Shown here one piece after another: positions 17,301-24,650 of a DNA stretch of 55,831 nucleotides (its first letter is position 1; the number at the start of each line of letters is the position of its first letter). Made by a program: the position numbers and the translations under genes. The DNA is from a bacterium (GTDB taxonomy: Bacteria; Bacteroidota; Bacteroidia; Bacteroidales; Bacteroidaceae): positions 1 through 55,831 of the forward strand of contig SFXD01000001.1 of the NCBI GenBank assembly GCA_004559785.1, given 5' to 3'. Under the pieces are notes generated by a model. The model searched no databases, was not told the DNA's origin, and saw nothing but the letters and a program-made list of their open reading frames with translations.

Positions 17301-18531
17301 TCACGAGCCTTTCAGTACACATGTTCTTCAAGTGGAACTGCCCCTGTACTCCTGTGGGGACGAGTGTCCAGTATTGTGACAGCTTCTCGTCGTTGGCAGG
17401 CTCGCAGCCGAGGGCGTTTGCGCTGAAGTCCTCGTTGACGTATAGGTCGTAGGCTATGTTGCAGATGCGGTAGTACTTGCCAGCCACGGGCTCGCGGAAC
17501 CTGCTGTTGGCAAGGAGATAGTCCTCCACCTCCTGCAGGGTGAAGTTGTCCACGAGCGAAATGGTCCAATCCGAGCCTTGGTCTCCCTCGCAGTTCCATT
17601 CGTAGAGGGTGGAGCCGTCGCCGTTCAGGTTGAGGCAATTCTTGCCGCCGAAGTCGCTGCTGCCCGAAAGGTTGACGTAGCTGGAGCCGTTGCTGTTGTT
17701 GGGGCTCATCTGTATGTATATGGGCATCGGGGCGGATGCCGGCACGCGGAAGTTGTCGTCCCCCTCAAGGAAAAGGCCCGTGCCGCCGTTGCGCAGCGTA
17801 TAGGCATCGCCGCTCCTGCCAAGTATCCATACCTGCGAGAGGTCGTCGAGCGTGGAAGCCGCTCCAAGGACGGCAGTCTTCGTGCAGGCGAGGTTCCTGC
17901 CCGGCATGCGCCGGTTGGAGAAGCGTACCAGTCCGCCCTTGGCAAGGACATAGTTGACGTAGTCCTCGCCCGTGAGGTCGGCGGTGCTCTTCATCACCAC
18001 CTCCACGAAGGTCCAGTCTCGGTCGCCGCCTGCCGTACCCTTGCCCGAGGCACCGACGAGGTTGCCGCTCTTGCTCTGCAGGTAGTAGAGTCCGTTGCTC
18101 TGCAGGTACCAATGTCCTTCCGAGCCGAAGGCGGCTATGGCGTACTTGCTGTTGGCGCGTATGGTGTCCTCGGTGCCGTTGTTCTTGGCCGTGGTAACGT
18201 TCCGGTAATAGTGGCCAAGTCCCGACTTGATGTAGTACCTGCCTCCTTCGCTGGCAGGCTCCAGCTGTACGAGATAGCCCGCATTCGCCTCGGCGTCAAG
18301 CCCATTTGGGGCAACGTCCGTCACCCCCAGGGCGTATCCGTCGCCCTCCTTGGTATACGTGCCTGTCTTCTCATTGTAAAGGAAATACCACTTGCCCGTC
18401 TCGAGCGTGGCAGCAATCGCTCCCGAGGAAAGCGTCTTCCCCGAGAAATCCTCGGCAGCTGCGTATGCCCGGACAGTCCCGAAGAGGGAAATCAAGGCTC
18501 CGAGTAGCCAGATTTGAATCCTTTTCATCAT
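14344..18531 (-). CDS. M60-family (enhancin-like) metallopeptidase, secreted
   Basis: About 1395 residues. ATG 18531 is chosen because the upstream ATG at 18558 lies inside the promoter; ATG 18528 is equally possible. A signal peptide (MMKRIQIWLLGALISLFG to AYAAA) is followed by repeated beta-rich ricin- or discoidin-like segments up to about residue 500. The M60 domain carries 'WGPSHEMGHNHQNS' with the zinc site HEMGH at about residues 834-838. A beta-rich C-terminal part ends in 'LYDLSGRRVARAGKGGIYLM' and 'GKKIVK', a sorting-type tail. M60 peptidases of gut Bacteroidetes cut mucin-type O-glycoproteins at the surface. First gene of an operon with the DUF6057 and TolB-like genes. A TATATATATATAATG tract lies inside the coding region near 16657. 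Confidence 0.9.
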   Translation of the reverse strand: MMKRIQIWLLGALISLFGTVRAYAAAEDFSGKTLSSGAIAATLETGKWYFLYNEKTGTYTKEGDGYALGVTDVAPNGLDAEANAGYLVQLEPASEGGRYYIKSGLGHYYRNVTTAKNNGTEDTIRANSKYAIAAFGSEGHWYLQSNGLYYLQSKSGNLVGASGKGTAGGDRDWTFVEVVMKSTADLTGEDYVNYVLAKGGLVRFSNRRMPGRNLACTKTAVLGAASTLDDLSQVWILGRSGDAYTLRNGGTGLFLEGDDNFRVPASAPMPIYIQMSPNNSNGSSYVNLSGSSDFGGKNCLNLNGDGSTLYEWNCEGDQGSDWTISLVDNFTLQEVEDYLLANSRFREPVAGKYYRICNIAYDLYVNEDFSANALGCEPANDEKLSQYWTLVPTGVQGQFHLKNMCTERLVTRQNGSLSTTYKTQSGAPAAGFTLTRTDDVTDMKYFIIDNGSVGLHCDAGRNVVGWYSQGIPASTWGFEEVTLTDEFIEEGRASLGNYTTLKANITKYKAALANLFEDAACTRLKAAIQALSDEQLAQDADYQVLNADMQAMVLKVKNDSWQVCTGDDGYSRGFEKFFRVRDDYKVYSHFQKMSSNQYCGMSNCFGKLSGPTGITGKSGDIIYIYVDQEPSADCTLQAEVIGDSDSPGDHQTGATTTLHQGLNAILLGDRSTIYIFYQLEDPEKFLADYPDMKIHIEGGEVQGYWDATRGMTNADWRLLRERLLDKSEVLNLKTERLVFAMNNRLVQDAVGPANEMEGLMRVWNTLLQNEEDLMGFQEDMKGRFNNVWNCFSMNHSYMYATSFGTYYSDGTLPTVMNYKSMTETGGGATWGPSHEMGHNHQNSICAVGTMEVSNNLFSNVNVFLHGVSTSRGEALANTFAEFAKGTPWVSRNIWAQTQMYYQLYLYYHVLGNKPDFYPTLFRMLRKDPIEKGPWDGSLSTDSDGDGVTDIVGGFRSSGKDDYLKMARMMCDAAGEDLSELFEAYGMFVPVSDYWIGDYSNYWMTTTQEDIDEAKAYMRRYPKARSIVFIEDRIKPSPSIQGGVLEGKPASETRVAISNEGCNLIGANGDVGQYGDYTKEYVTTGYYYTSSYSQGTNSYRVEGSGAVGFKVYDNAGNLVYLSNRKTITFPKEVQQKVADGFTIVACEPNGYEVLVPNAPALYRGEMTVYYEGSDTPHTVYYYGTGSAGKSAVSPLPANSVAYILPGQSAKKQPTAELLQQANVVAPDGVAANFVLDGDKPCFIPNGFQASSLSFSKDGVGYQALCLPFDVWEGFEGTLDGATLVPEIETVTAGSPVVVNGPFSATLTDVTVNAGRFGFVDSGYVLDATGKSVVYAEAISPFTYVFDGPMDIETSIRACTSSAGEVDREELYDLSGRRVARAGKGGIYLMRGKKIVK

Positions 18532-18555
18532 ATTGGGTGTTAGATTAGTTTTGCG

Positions 18556-18588
18556 CAAAGATACGAAAAAAAGTCCATCCCAAGCAAA
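18556..18588 (-). promoter_or_regulatory. Promoter of the M60 operon
   Basis: On the minus strand TTTG (18588-18585), 21 bases, then TATCTTTG (18563-18556): both Bacteroidetes promoter elements at normal spacing. Transcription should begin near 18550, about 20 bases before the M60 start codon. Confidence 0.7.
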
Positions 18589-18614
18589 ACGGGGGATATT
18601 TTTTTTTGAATCAC

Positions 18615-18646
18615 GTTGAATATAATCAATTTAATTCATATCTTTG
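18615..18646 (+). promoter_or_regulatory. Promoter of the methyltransferase-like gene
   Basis: GTTG (18615-18618), 20 bases, TATCTTTG (18639-18646). The expected start of transcription is only a few bases before ATG 18656, so the mRNA would be almost leaderless. Confidence 0.65.
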
Positions 18647-18655
18647 CATCCTGAT

Positions 18656-19186
18656 ATGGACAATTTCACTAACCCATTTGTCTGGATGCTCAGGTTCAGG
18701 CACAGGCGCGGGTACGGAGTTCACTCGCCCTTCGCATACGAATTCCTGACCAACGTCGTATACGAGAAGGGGGAATTTTACCAGTACTCCACCCTCGACA
18801 GGGAACTTGCCTTGAAGCAACGGTTCCGCATACGCCAATGCCTGCACCTCATGTTTCGCCTGTCAAACCACCTCCAGCCCGGCACCGCTTTCGTGGACGA
18901 GCCCACGGGACAAGCCGCCAGGTACGTTATGGCAGGCTGCCACAAATGCAGGCTGACCGACAAGCCCGACGACGAGGAACTGGACCTCTGCCTGCTTGCC
19001 TCACCTAACGACCAGGCGGCATGCCGAATCCGAGAGGGCGGGGTGCTCGTCGTCGACAACCTGCGGCAGCACCACGCCTGGTTTGCCTCACTGCCAGCGG
19101 TGCTGACCTTCGACCTGTGGGACATGGGCATAGCCTTCTTCGACAGCAGATACAACAAGCAACACTATATCGTCAACTTCACATGA
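18656..19186 (+). CDS. Small conserved protein resembling a class I methyltransferase remnant
   Basis: A 176-residue cytoplasmic protein from ATG 18656 (the in-frame ATG at 18644 overlaps the -7 box). It opens with 'RFRHRRGYGVHSPFAYEFLT', which I associate with a conserved Bacteroidales family distantly related to SAM-dependent methyltransferases. The glycine-rich SAM loop is not clear, but a late 'REGGVLVVDNLRQHHAWFAS' segment resembles the C-terminal part of that fold. It overlaps the adenosyltransferase start by four bases (ATGA), so the two are translationally coupled. The reaction is unknown. Confidence 0.7.
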   Translation: MDNFTNPFVWMLRFRHRRGYGVHSPFAYEFLTNVVYEKGEFYQYSTLDRELALKQRFRIRQCLHLMFRLSNHLQPGTAFVDEPTGQAARYVMAGCHKCRLTDKPDDEELDLCLLASPNDQAACRIREGGVLVVDNLRQHHAWFASLPAVLTFDLWDMGIAFFDSRYNKQHYIVNFT

Positions 19187-19737
19187 AATCCAACATCTAC
19201 ACACGCAAGGGGGACTCCGGCATGACAAGCCTCGCCACGGGAGAAAGGGTGCGCAAGGACAGCCTGCGCCTGGAATGCTACGGGACCATCGACGAGCTGA
19301 ACAGCCACCTCGGACTGCTGCTGGCCGAAGTGGAGGAGGAGGCCGTCAGGCAAAGGCTCGTGGGCATACAGAACACGCTGTTCGTAATAGGCGCGGTACT
19401 CGCATCGCCAGGACGCAACGACACCCCCTGCCCCATTACCGGCAATACGATAGAACGCCTGGAACACGACATAGACGCAACCGCCGAAGGACTGCCTGCA
19501 TGGAGGGGATTCACGCTGCCCGGAGGATGCCGTGCCGCCGCACAGGCACACGTCTGCCGCACCGTCTGCCGGAGAGCCGAGCGCAGGATGCTCGCACTGC
19601 AGGCCGTGGAGGACGTGCAGCCGCAGTTGCTGGCTTACATCAACCGCCTGAGCGACTATCTATACACTCTGGCATGCAATCTGAACAGAATTTCGGGAAC
19701 AGAGGAAATTTTATGGGACAAAACCATAGTAGTTTGA
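19183..19737 (+). CDS. Cob(I)alamin adenosyltransferase, PduO type
   Basis: Transfers the 5'-deoxyadenosyl group of ATP to cob(I)alamin, forming coenzyme B12. The 184-residue protein opens with 'IYTRKGDSGMTSLATGERV', the PduO-type ATP loop, then 'YGTIDELNSHLGLLLAEV', and later 'RRAERRMLAL' and 'YINRLSDYLYTLACNLNRI', all signature segments of the family. The start ATG 19183 overlaps the previous stop codon by four bases. A frame extending further upstream lies inside the previous gene and is rejected. Probably supplies the cofactor for methylmalonyl-CoA mutase or other B12 enzymes encoded elsewhere. Confidence 0.93.
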   Translation: MKSNIYTRKGDSGMTSLATGERVRKDSLRLECYGTIDELNSHLGLLLAEVEEEAVRQRLVGIQNTLFVIGAVLASPGRNDTPCPITGNTIERLEHDIDATAEGLPAWRGFTLPGGCRAAAQAHVCRTVCRRAERRMLALQAVEDVQPQLLAYINRLSDYLYTLACNLNRISGTEEILWDKTIVV

Positions 19738-19748
19738 GAAAAAAACCT

Positions 19749-19756
19749 TATATTTG
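19749..19756 (+). promoter_or_regulatory. -7 box (TATATTTG) before the DUF2795 gene
   Basis: TATATTTG matches TAnnTTTG exactly; no TTTG stands at the usual -33 distance. The following 75-base leader holds a hairpin, GACAG-GGG/CCCC..CTGTC, within 19780-19811. Confidence 0.5.
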
Positions 19757-19835
19757 CGCCCGTTTATATAAAAAACGGACAGGGGGGAAGCCCCTGCAAC
19801 ACGTCTGTCGAAGGATTAACTAAACAATAGCAAAT

Positions 19836-20057
19836 ATGTATTGGACACTTGAATTGGCATCAAAACTGGAAGACGCACCATGGCCTGCAACTAAGGAAGA
19901 ACTCATCGACTATGCCACCCGTAGCGGAGCTCCGCTGGAGGTGATAGAGAACCTCTCGGAAATAGAAGACGAGGGCGACGTGTACGAGACCATAGAGGAC
20001 ATCTGGCCAGACTATCCAACGAAGGAGGATTTCCTCTTCAACGAGGACGAGTACTAA
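19836..20057 (+). CDS. DUF2795 small acidic protein
   Basis: A 73-residue, strongly acidic protein opening 'MYWTLELASKLEDAPWPATK' and 'EELIDYATRSGAPLEVIENL', the pattern of DUF2795, a short helical domain found widely in bacteria. 'DIWPDYPTKEDFLFNEDEY' forms the acidic tail. It has its own -7 box (19749-19756) and is followed by a strong hairpin, so it is probably a single-gene unit. Function unknown. Confidence 0.85.
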   Translation: MYWTLELASKLEDAPWPATKEELIDYATRSGAPLEVIENLSEIEDEGDVYETIEDIWPDYPTKEDFLFNEDEY

Positions 20058-20092
20058 GAGAGACATAGGGCTCACACACGAGATTCCAGTGC

Positions 20093-20170
20093 CGGCGAGG
20101 CAAGCAACGTCACTTGCTTGCCTCGCCGATTGCTTTGACATTGTAAAGGATTTTCCCTCCCGGGGAAAAG
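20093..20170. terminator. Bidirectional terminator-like hairpins between convergent genes
   Basis: A perfect 15-bp stem, CGGCGAGGCAAGCAA / TTGCTTGCCTCGCCG (20093-20128), with a six-base loop is followed by TTTTCCC/GGGGAAAA (20154-20169). They separate the DUF2795 gene (plus) from the kinase gene (minus). Confidence 0.65.
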
Positions 20171-20188
20171 GTAGCTCACAGCTCAAGT

Positions 20189-20224
20189 CTTCCCCCTAAA
20201 CAGGGGGACTGAGGGGGTCTCTCA
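20189..20224. repeat. Copy of the palindromic dispersed repeat
   Basis: CTTCCCCCTAAACAGGGGGA and CTGAGGGGGTCTCTC, the same as the copy at 12678-12713. It overlaps the end of the kinase gene (stop at 20222). Confidence 0.8.
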
Positions 20225-21112
20225 CAGCCTATCGTCCTCTATCTCGAAGGTGACGTTATAGCCCGTGATGGGATGCTCGCGCAGGGAGAGAGAGAAGCCC
20301 TGCATCATCAGGATCCTACGGGAGAGGGAAAGCCCAATGCCGGAACCTTGAGGCTTGGTGGTGAAGAACGGGACGAAGACATCGCATGCCACATCGTCGG
20401 GAATCGAATGCCCGTCGTTGCTGACCTGCAACTTGCAGAATGCATGGGGCGGGCGTCTGGAATCCTGCTGGCGAGGGACATGCCTGATGCCAATGGTATG
20501 GGCATTAGCCTCAGAAGCATTCCTCGCAATGTTGATGAACACCTGGCGTAGGAGGTTCTCGTCGGCATGGATGATGGTGTCGGAGGGGACATCTATCTCC
20601 CAACGTATTTGGGGATGGATGGCATGAAGCGATGCCAGGAAGCCAGACAGGTTGATGTCCTTCATTATCGGTTCCTGCAACTGGGTCAGCTTGCGGTAAC
20701 TGTCCACGAAGACGGCAAGTCCCATGCTCGTGTCGCGAATGGCCCTGATTCCCTCCTCGTAGGCAGAACCCTTGATGCTTGGATCCGAGAGATATGCTTG
20801 GCTGATGCTCCGTATGGGCGTCGTGGCATTCATTATCTCATGGGTCAGCACACGAGTGAGGCGCTGCCACGACTCCACCTCGCCCTGTGCAACGAGCCTC
20901 TGTATGTCCTGCCCCATATCGTTGAGCACTTCCTGCAAGGCACGCTCGCCGAAGAGCAGCCCCTTGGTGGGCAGCCGAAACGTGAAATCGCGATGGCGGA
21001 TGGCATCGTGCATCAGCCTTGCACGGTCGCGTAACAGGCATTGGTGTCTGTAGGCTAACAAGGTGGCTACGACGAAGGAGACTACGAGGATGGCAACAAC
21101 GGTGTGTGTCAT
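20222..21112 (-). CDS. Sensor histidine kinase with one membrane segment
   Basis: A 296-residue kinase from ATG 21112, which overlaps the regulator stop codon by four bases (ATGA). Residues 3-22 form the only clear membrane segment and there is no real periplasmic loop, so the signal is probably sensed in or through the membrane. The H-box is 'LTHEIMNATTPI' with His91. The ATP site has the N-box 'NIARNASEAN' (Asn198), 'SNDGHSIP' and 'GSGIGLSLSRRIL'. It should phosphorylate the REC-Fis regulator and so control the efflux operon on the other strand, probably in response to an envelope-active compound; that last point is inference. Confidence 0.9.
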   Translation of the reverse strand: MTHTVVAILVVSFVVATLLAYRHQCLLRDRARLMHDAIRHRDFTFRLPTKGLLFGERALQEVLNDMGQDIQRLVAQGEVESWQRLTRVLTHEIMNATTPIRSISQAYLSDPSIKGSAYEEGIRAIRDTSMGLAVFVDSYRKLTQLQEPIMKDINLSGFLASLHAIHPQIRWEIDVPSDTIIHADENLLRQVFINIARNASEANAHTIGIRHVPRQQDSRRPPHAFCKLQVSNDGHSIPDDVACDVFVPFFTTKPQGSGIGLSLSRRILMMQGFSLSLREHPITGYNVTFEIEDDRL

Positions 21113-21633
21113 GGCTGGTATTTCTTGTATAGCGTCTGGCGGGTGATGCCGAGCAATTCGGCAGCCTTGCTCATGTTGCCGTGGCACTTGTCCACCACCT
21201 TCCTTACGTGCGTCTTCTCAACTTCGTCGAGAGTGGACACTTCCTTCGTCCTGTCTATGGCATCCTTCAGCACGCGTATCAGTTCGTCGTTGTCCCAAGG
21301 CTTGGTCACGAAGTCGGCGGCTCCGTTCTTCAATCCCCTCACGGCAAGCCTGACATCGGCGTAGGCGGTTGCCAGCACCACCGGGATGTCGGGATGCCTG
21401 CGATGGATGGCAGAGAGCCAGACCATGCCCTCCTGCCCTGAGTTCACGCCCATGGAGAAATTCATGTCCAGCAGCACAACGTCCACATGCTCCCTCTGGA
21501 TGGTGGGAAGTATGGAGTCGGTCGTAGAAAGGGTGACGATGCGCTCGAACACCTTGGAAAGGCATATCCTCACGGCCGTCAGGATAGCAGGGTTGTCGTC
21601 CACGACGAGTATTGTCCCATAATTCTGATTCAT
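21109..21633 (-). CDS. REC-Fis response regulator (NtrC-like without AAA+ domain)
   Basis: A 174-residue response regulator. The receiver domain (residues 5-125) has the acidic pair Asp12-Asp13, phospho-acceptor Asp56 ('VVLLDMNFS') and Lys111 ('FVTKPWDNDEL'). A short linker leads directly to a Fis-type helix-turn-helix (about 136-173: 'HGNMSKAAELLGITRQTLYK'). The central AAA+ sigma-54 activator domain of NtrC-type regulators is absent, so it cannot remodel sigma-54 polymerase and should act by plain DNA binding, as RegA/ActR do. First gene of the pair with the kinase; divergent from the efflux operon, with two 15-bp palindromes between. Confidence 0.92.
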   Translation of the reverse strand: MNQNYGTILVVDDNPAILTAVRICLSKVFERIVTLSTTDSILPTIQREHVDVVLLDMNFSMGVNSGQEGMVWLSAIHRRHPDIPVVLATAYADVRLAVRGLKNGAADFVTKPWDNDELIRVLKDAIDRTKEVSTLDEVEKTHVRKVVDKCHGNMSKAAELLGITRQTLYKKYQP

Positions 21634-21698
21634 GCTGCAAAGTTATGCTTTTTCTTTGTAAAAAGGGAGTGGAAAGCGGCATTTCGAACACTACCGCG

Positions 21699-21744
21699 AG
21701 AAAAGTGTATGATTTTCATACAGAAAAGTGTATGATATTCATAC
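21699..21744. promoter_or_regulatory. Tandem palindromic operator of the efflux/two-component region
   Basis: A 23-bp unit stands twice without a gap (21699-21721, 21722-21744) with one mismatch. Each contains GTATGA-N3-TCATAC (21707-21721 and 21730-21744), a perfect dyad fit for a dimer of the Fis-type regulator encoded next door. The distance between dyad centres is 23 bp, close to two helical turns. Confidence 0.75.
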
Positions 21745-21795
21745 AAACTGCACTACGCAGTGGGGAAAGGCAAGGCAGGAACCAGACATTTGTCC

Positions 21796-21803
21796 TACCT
21801 TTG
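21796..21803 (+). promoter_or_regulatory. -7 box of the efflux operon
   Basis: TACCTTTG matches TAnnTTTG, 22 bases before ATG 21826. No TTTG stands at -33; the palindromes end about 28 bases upstream of the -33 position, so activation by the regulator could replace it. Confidence 0.6.
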
Positions 21804-21825
21804 CAACGACAAACAAGCAGAAGCA

Positions 21826-23292
21826 ATGGGAAAGATTATTTGCATGATGGTTGCACTGGCGGTTAGCAAGTGCCTGACAGCAGCGGAGGCTGACACCCTG
21901 TCTCTATGCCTGCAGGACGCCATACGCCTGGCCCGGAGCCAGTCGCCCTCCGTACAGAGCGCACGCAACACCTTCCTTGCAGCCTACTGGAACTACCGCT
22001 ACTTCCGTGCCAACTATCTCCCGTCCGTGACACTCACATCCTCGCCATACCTCAATAGGGAGATGAACAAGATTACCCAGTCGGACGGGACGGCGAGGTT
22101 CATACAGCAAGACCAATTCGGGGCAGACCTTACGCTGCGCGTGAACCAGAACATAAGCTGGACAGGAGGCAGCCTGTTCCTGAAGAGCAGCCTTAGCCGA
22201 ATCGACGAGTTCCAGGACAACTCTACGGCTTACAGCAGCCGCCCGCTTGTGGTGGGCTACGAGCAGAACCTCTTTGGGTACAATGCGCTGAAATGGAACA
22301 GGCGCATAGAGCCAATACGCTACACCGAGGCAAAGAAGCAGTACGCCGAGACCCTCGAAGTAATCTCCGCCACTACATGCAGCCACTTCTTCACCCTGGC
22401 TTCGGCTCAGGCCGAACTGGAGATGGCACGACAGAACCTCGCGTCGGCAGACACCCTATACAGCATGGCGCAGGGGCGGTACAGGATTGGCACCATCACG
22501 GAAAACGAGATGCTGCAACTGGAAATCAACCGACTCAACGAGGAAACCAACGTGATGGATGCGGAAATCAACCTAAAGGAGGTGGAGCAGAGCGTACGTT
22601 CCTTCCTTGGGCTGGACCAAACGGTGTCGCTCAGGCTGGTGATGCCCGACAGCGTGCCGCAGTTCGAGGTGCCGCTGGCATCCGCCATGGAACTTGCCAT
22701 GCACAACAATCCCGACCCCGAATACTACAGGCGCATCGTCAAGGAGAGCGAAAGCAACCTCTCTAACGCAAAGGCTACGCGAGGACTGCGAGCCGACCTA
22801 TATGTGCAGTTCGGACTCTCGCAGACGGGACGCGACGTTGGCAGTGCCTACAACCACCTCCTGCACCAAGAGTATGCCAGTGTGTCCCTATCCCTCCCAA
22901 TCCTCGACTGGGGACGAGGAAAGGGCAAGGTGAGGGTTGCCAAGTCGCAACTGGCTCTCGCCAGGACACAGGCAGAGCAGGGCATGGACAACTTCTGCCA
23001 GAATGTGGAGAAACTGGTGATGCAGTTCAACATGCAGGCTCGCCGCGTACACATAGCTGTCCTTACGGACAAGAGGGCAGAGCAACGGCACACTGTAGCA
23101 CGGCGATTGTATGTCACGGGAGGAAGCAGCATACTCGACCTAAATGCCGCCATCAGCGAAAGGAACGCCGCCAAGCGGGGGCGAATCAACACCATGCGCA
23201 CCTACTGGACCCTCTACTACACGCTACGCAGCCTGACGGCTTACGACTTCGAACATGATGCGCCCCTGACAGAACGCTTACCCATCGACTGA
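21826..23292 (+). CDS. TolC-family outer-membrane efflux protein
   Basis: A 488-residue exported protein, the outer-membrane channel of a tripartite ABC pump. ATG 21826 follows the -7 box; the in-frame ATG at 21760 lies before it and is rejected. The signal peptide is short ('MGKIICMMVALAVSKCLTAA'). Then 'LSLCLQDAIRLARSQSPSVQ' opens the first OEP repeat, with long coiled helices such as 'AQAELEMARQNLASADTLYS' and 'NEMLQLEINRLNEETNVMDA'. The second repeat starts near 'ASAMELAMHNNPDPEYYRRI'. It is followed after 29 bases, which include TTATATAATGTATA in reverse, by the adaptor gene. Confidence 0.9.
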   Translation: MGKIICMMVALAVSKCLTAAEADTLSLCLQDAIRLARSQSPSVQSARNTFLAAYWNYRYFRANYLPSVTLTSSPYLNREMNKITQSDGTARFIQQDQFGADLTLRVNQNISWTGGSLFLKSSLSRIDEFQDNSTAYSSRPLVVGYEQNLFGYNALKWNRRIEPIRYTEAKKQYAETLEVISATTCSHFFTLASAQAELEMARQNLASADTLYSMAQGRYRIGTITENEMLQLEINRLNEETNVMDAEINLKEVEQSVRSFLGLDQTVSLRLVMPDSVPQFEVPLASAMELAMHNNPDPEYYRRIVKESESNLSNAKATRGLRADLYVQFGLSQTGRDVGSAYNHLLHQEYASVSLSLPILDWGRGKGKVRVAKSQLALARTQAEQGMDNFCQNVEKLVMQFNMQARRVHIAVLTDKRAEQRHTVARRLYVTGGSSILDLNAAISERNAAKRGRINTMRTYWTLYYTLRSLTAYDFEHDAPLTERLPID

Positions 23293-23321
23293 CAAACATA
23301 TACATTATATAATATATAAAT

Positions 23322-24572
23322 ATGGATATCCAACTCAAGCCCAGACCTTGGTACATCAGGCATCCGTACCGCATACTCGCAGGCATTGCCTTCCTTGGCT
23401 TTGCCGTATATGTCACTTTGCTTGCCTTCGGGCCTCGCCGCCTGATGATAGACGCCAACGAGTACAACATTGTCAATGTGCAGGAACTGCCATTCATGGA
23501 GTATATAGACGTGGAAGGCGTGGTATGCCCCATACAGACCATACGCCTCAATGTGATGGAAAGCGGCTATGTCGAACGGATAGTGGCAGAGGACGGCGCC
23601 ATGCTACAGGCAGGCGACACCATCCTTGTCCTGTCCAATCCCGAACTGCTACGCACCATCGACGAGGAACAGGCTGAATGGGAAAACCAACAACGCAACT
23701 ACCGCGAGCAGGAAATAGAGATGGAGCAGCATTCCATCACCCTCCGACAGCAAGCCCTGGATGCCGCACACCAGATGGCATCGCTCGAAAAGTCCTTGCA
23801 ACAAAGCCGCGAGGAATACCGGATGGGAATAAAGAGCAAGGCTGAACTGGAAGTGCTGGAAGAGGACTACAACTACAGATGCAAGAAGGCTGAACTGGAG
23901 GTGCAGAGCCTCAAGCACGACTCCGTATGCACGCTCCTCAAACGGGAGATGGTAGATGCCAGGCGCAAAGCTTCCATGCGAAAGATGTCCCGCTCGGCTG
24001 ACCGGGTTGCCAATCTCGTAGTACGCACCAACGTAGCAGGGCAGCTCAGTTTCCTAAACGTCACACTGGGGCAGCAAGTGCCTTCGGGTACAAGCGTGGG
24101 AGAAATAAAGGTGCTCACCGAATACAAGGTTCACGCCTCGCTTTCCGAATACTACATAGACCGCATCACCACGGGGCTGCCTGCCAGCATACGATACCAG
24201 GAAGTGAGGTTCCCTCTGCGCATCAGCAAGGTGGTACCCGAGGTCAAGGACAAGAACTTCGACTGCGACCTCGTCTTCACCGCCGACAAGCCTGCCAACA
24301 TCCGCCTGGGCAAGAGCTATCGCGTACAGATAGAATTGGGCAATCAAGAGACGACTCTCGTCATCCCCAGGGGCGACTTCTTCCAACACACTGTTGGGCA
24401 ATGGATATACCGTCTCTCGCCAGATGGCAAGACAGCACGGAAGACTCCGATAAAGATTGGGCGCGAAAACCCGCAGCAGTACGAAATACTTTCCGGCCTG
24501 CAGCCAGGCGACAAGGTTCTGGTGAGCGGCTACGGCAAGTTTGGCAACATCGACGAACTGGTGATAAAGTGA
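23322..24572 (+). CDS. HlyD/MacA-like membrane-fusion (adaptor) protein
   Basis: A 416-residue periplasmic adaptor. Residues 17-35 are the membrane anchor ('ILAGIAFLGFAVYVTLLAFG'). A biotinyl-lipoyl-like strand pair ('GYVERIVAEDGAMLQAGDTI') flanks a long coiled coil (about 105-210, 'EEQAEWENQQRNYREQEIEM'), followed by a beta-barrel and the membrane-proximal end 'ILSGLQPGDKVLVSGYGKFG'. It connects the ABC permease to the TolC-like channel. Second gene of the efflux operon. The 180-base gap to the ATPase gene holds a copy of the dispersed palindromic repeat. Confidence 0.9.
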   Translation: MDIQLKPRPWYIRHPYRILAGIAFLGFAVYVTLLAFGPRRLMIDANEYNIVNVQELPFMEYIDVEGVVCPIQTIRLNVMESGYVERIVAEDGAMLQAGDTILVLSNPELLRTIDEEQAEWENQQRNYREQEIEMEQHSITLRQQALDAAHQMASLEKSLQQSREEYRMGIKSKAELEVLEEDYNYRCKKAELEVQSLKHDSVCTLLKREMVDARRKASMRKMSRSADRVANLVVRTNVAGQLSFLNVTLGQQVPSGTSVGEIKVLTEYKVHASLSEYYIDRITTGLPASIRYQEVRFPLRISKVVPEVKDKNFDCDLVFTADKPANIRLGKSYRVQIELGNQETTLVIPRGDFFQHTVGQWIYRLSPDGKTARKTPIKIGRENPQQYEILSGLQPGDKVLVSGYGKFGNIDELVIK

Positions 24573-24583
24573 TGAAGAGCAAT

Positions 24584-24650
24584 GAGAGACCCCCTCAGTC
24601 CCCCTGTTTAGGGGGAAGCAATGAGCAATGAGCAGTGGGCAATGAGCAGT
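24584..24650. repeat. Palindromic dispersed repeat with GAGCAAT-type heptamers
   Basis: GAGACCCCCTCAGTCCCCCT-GTTT-AGGGGGAAGC is followed by tandem AGCAATG/AGCAGTG heptamers (to about 24652). It sits inside the efflux operon between the adaptor and ATPase genes, so its hairpin will be part of the mRNA. Confidence 0.8.
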
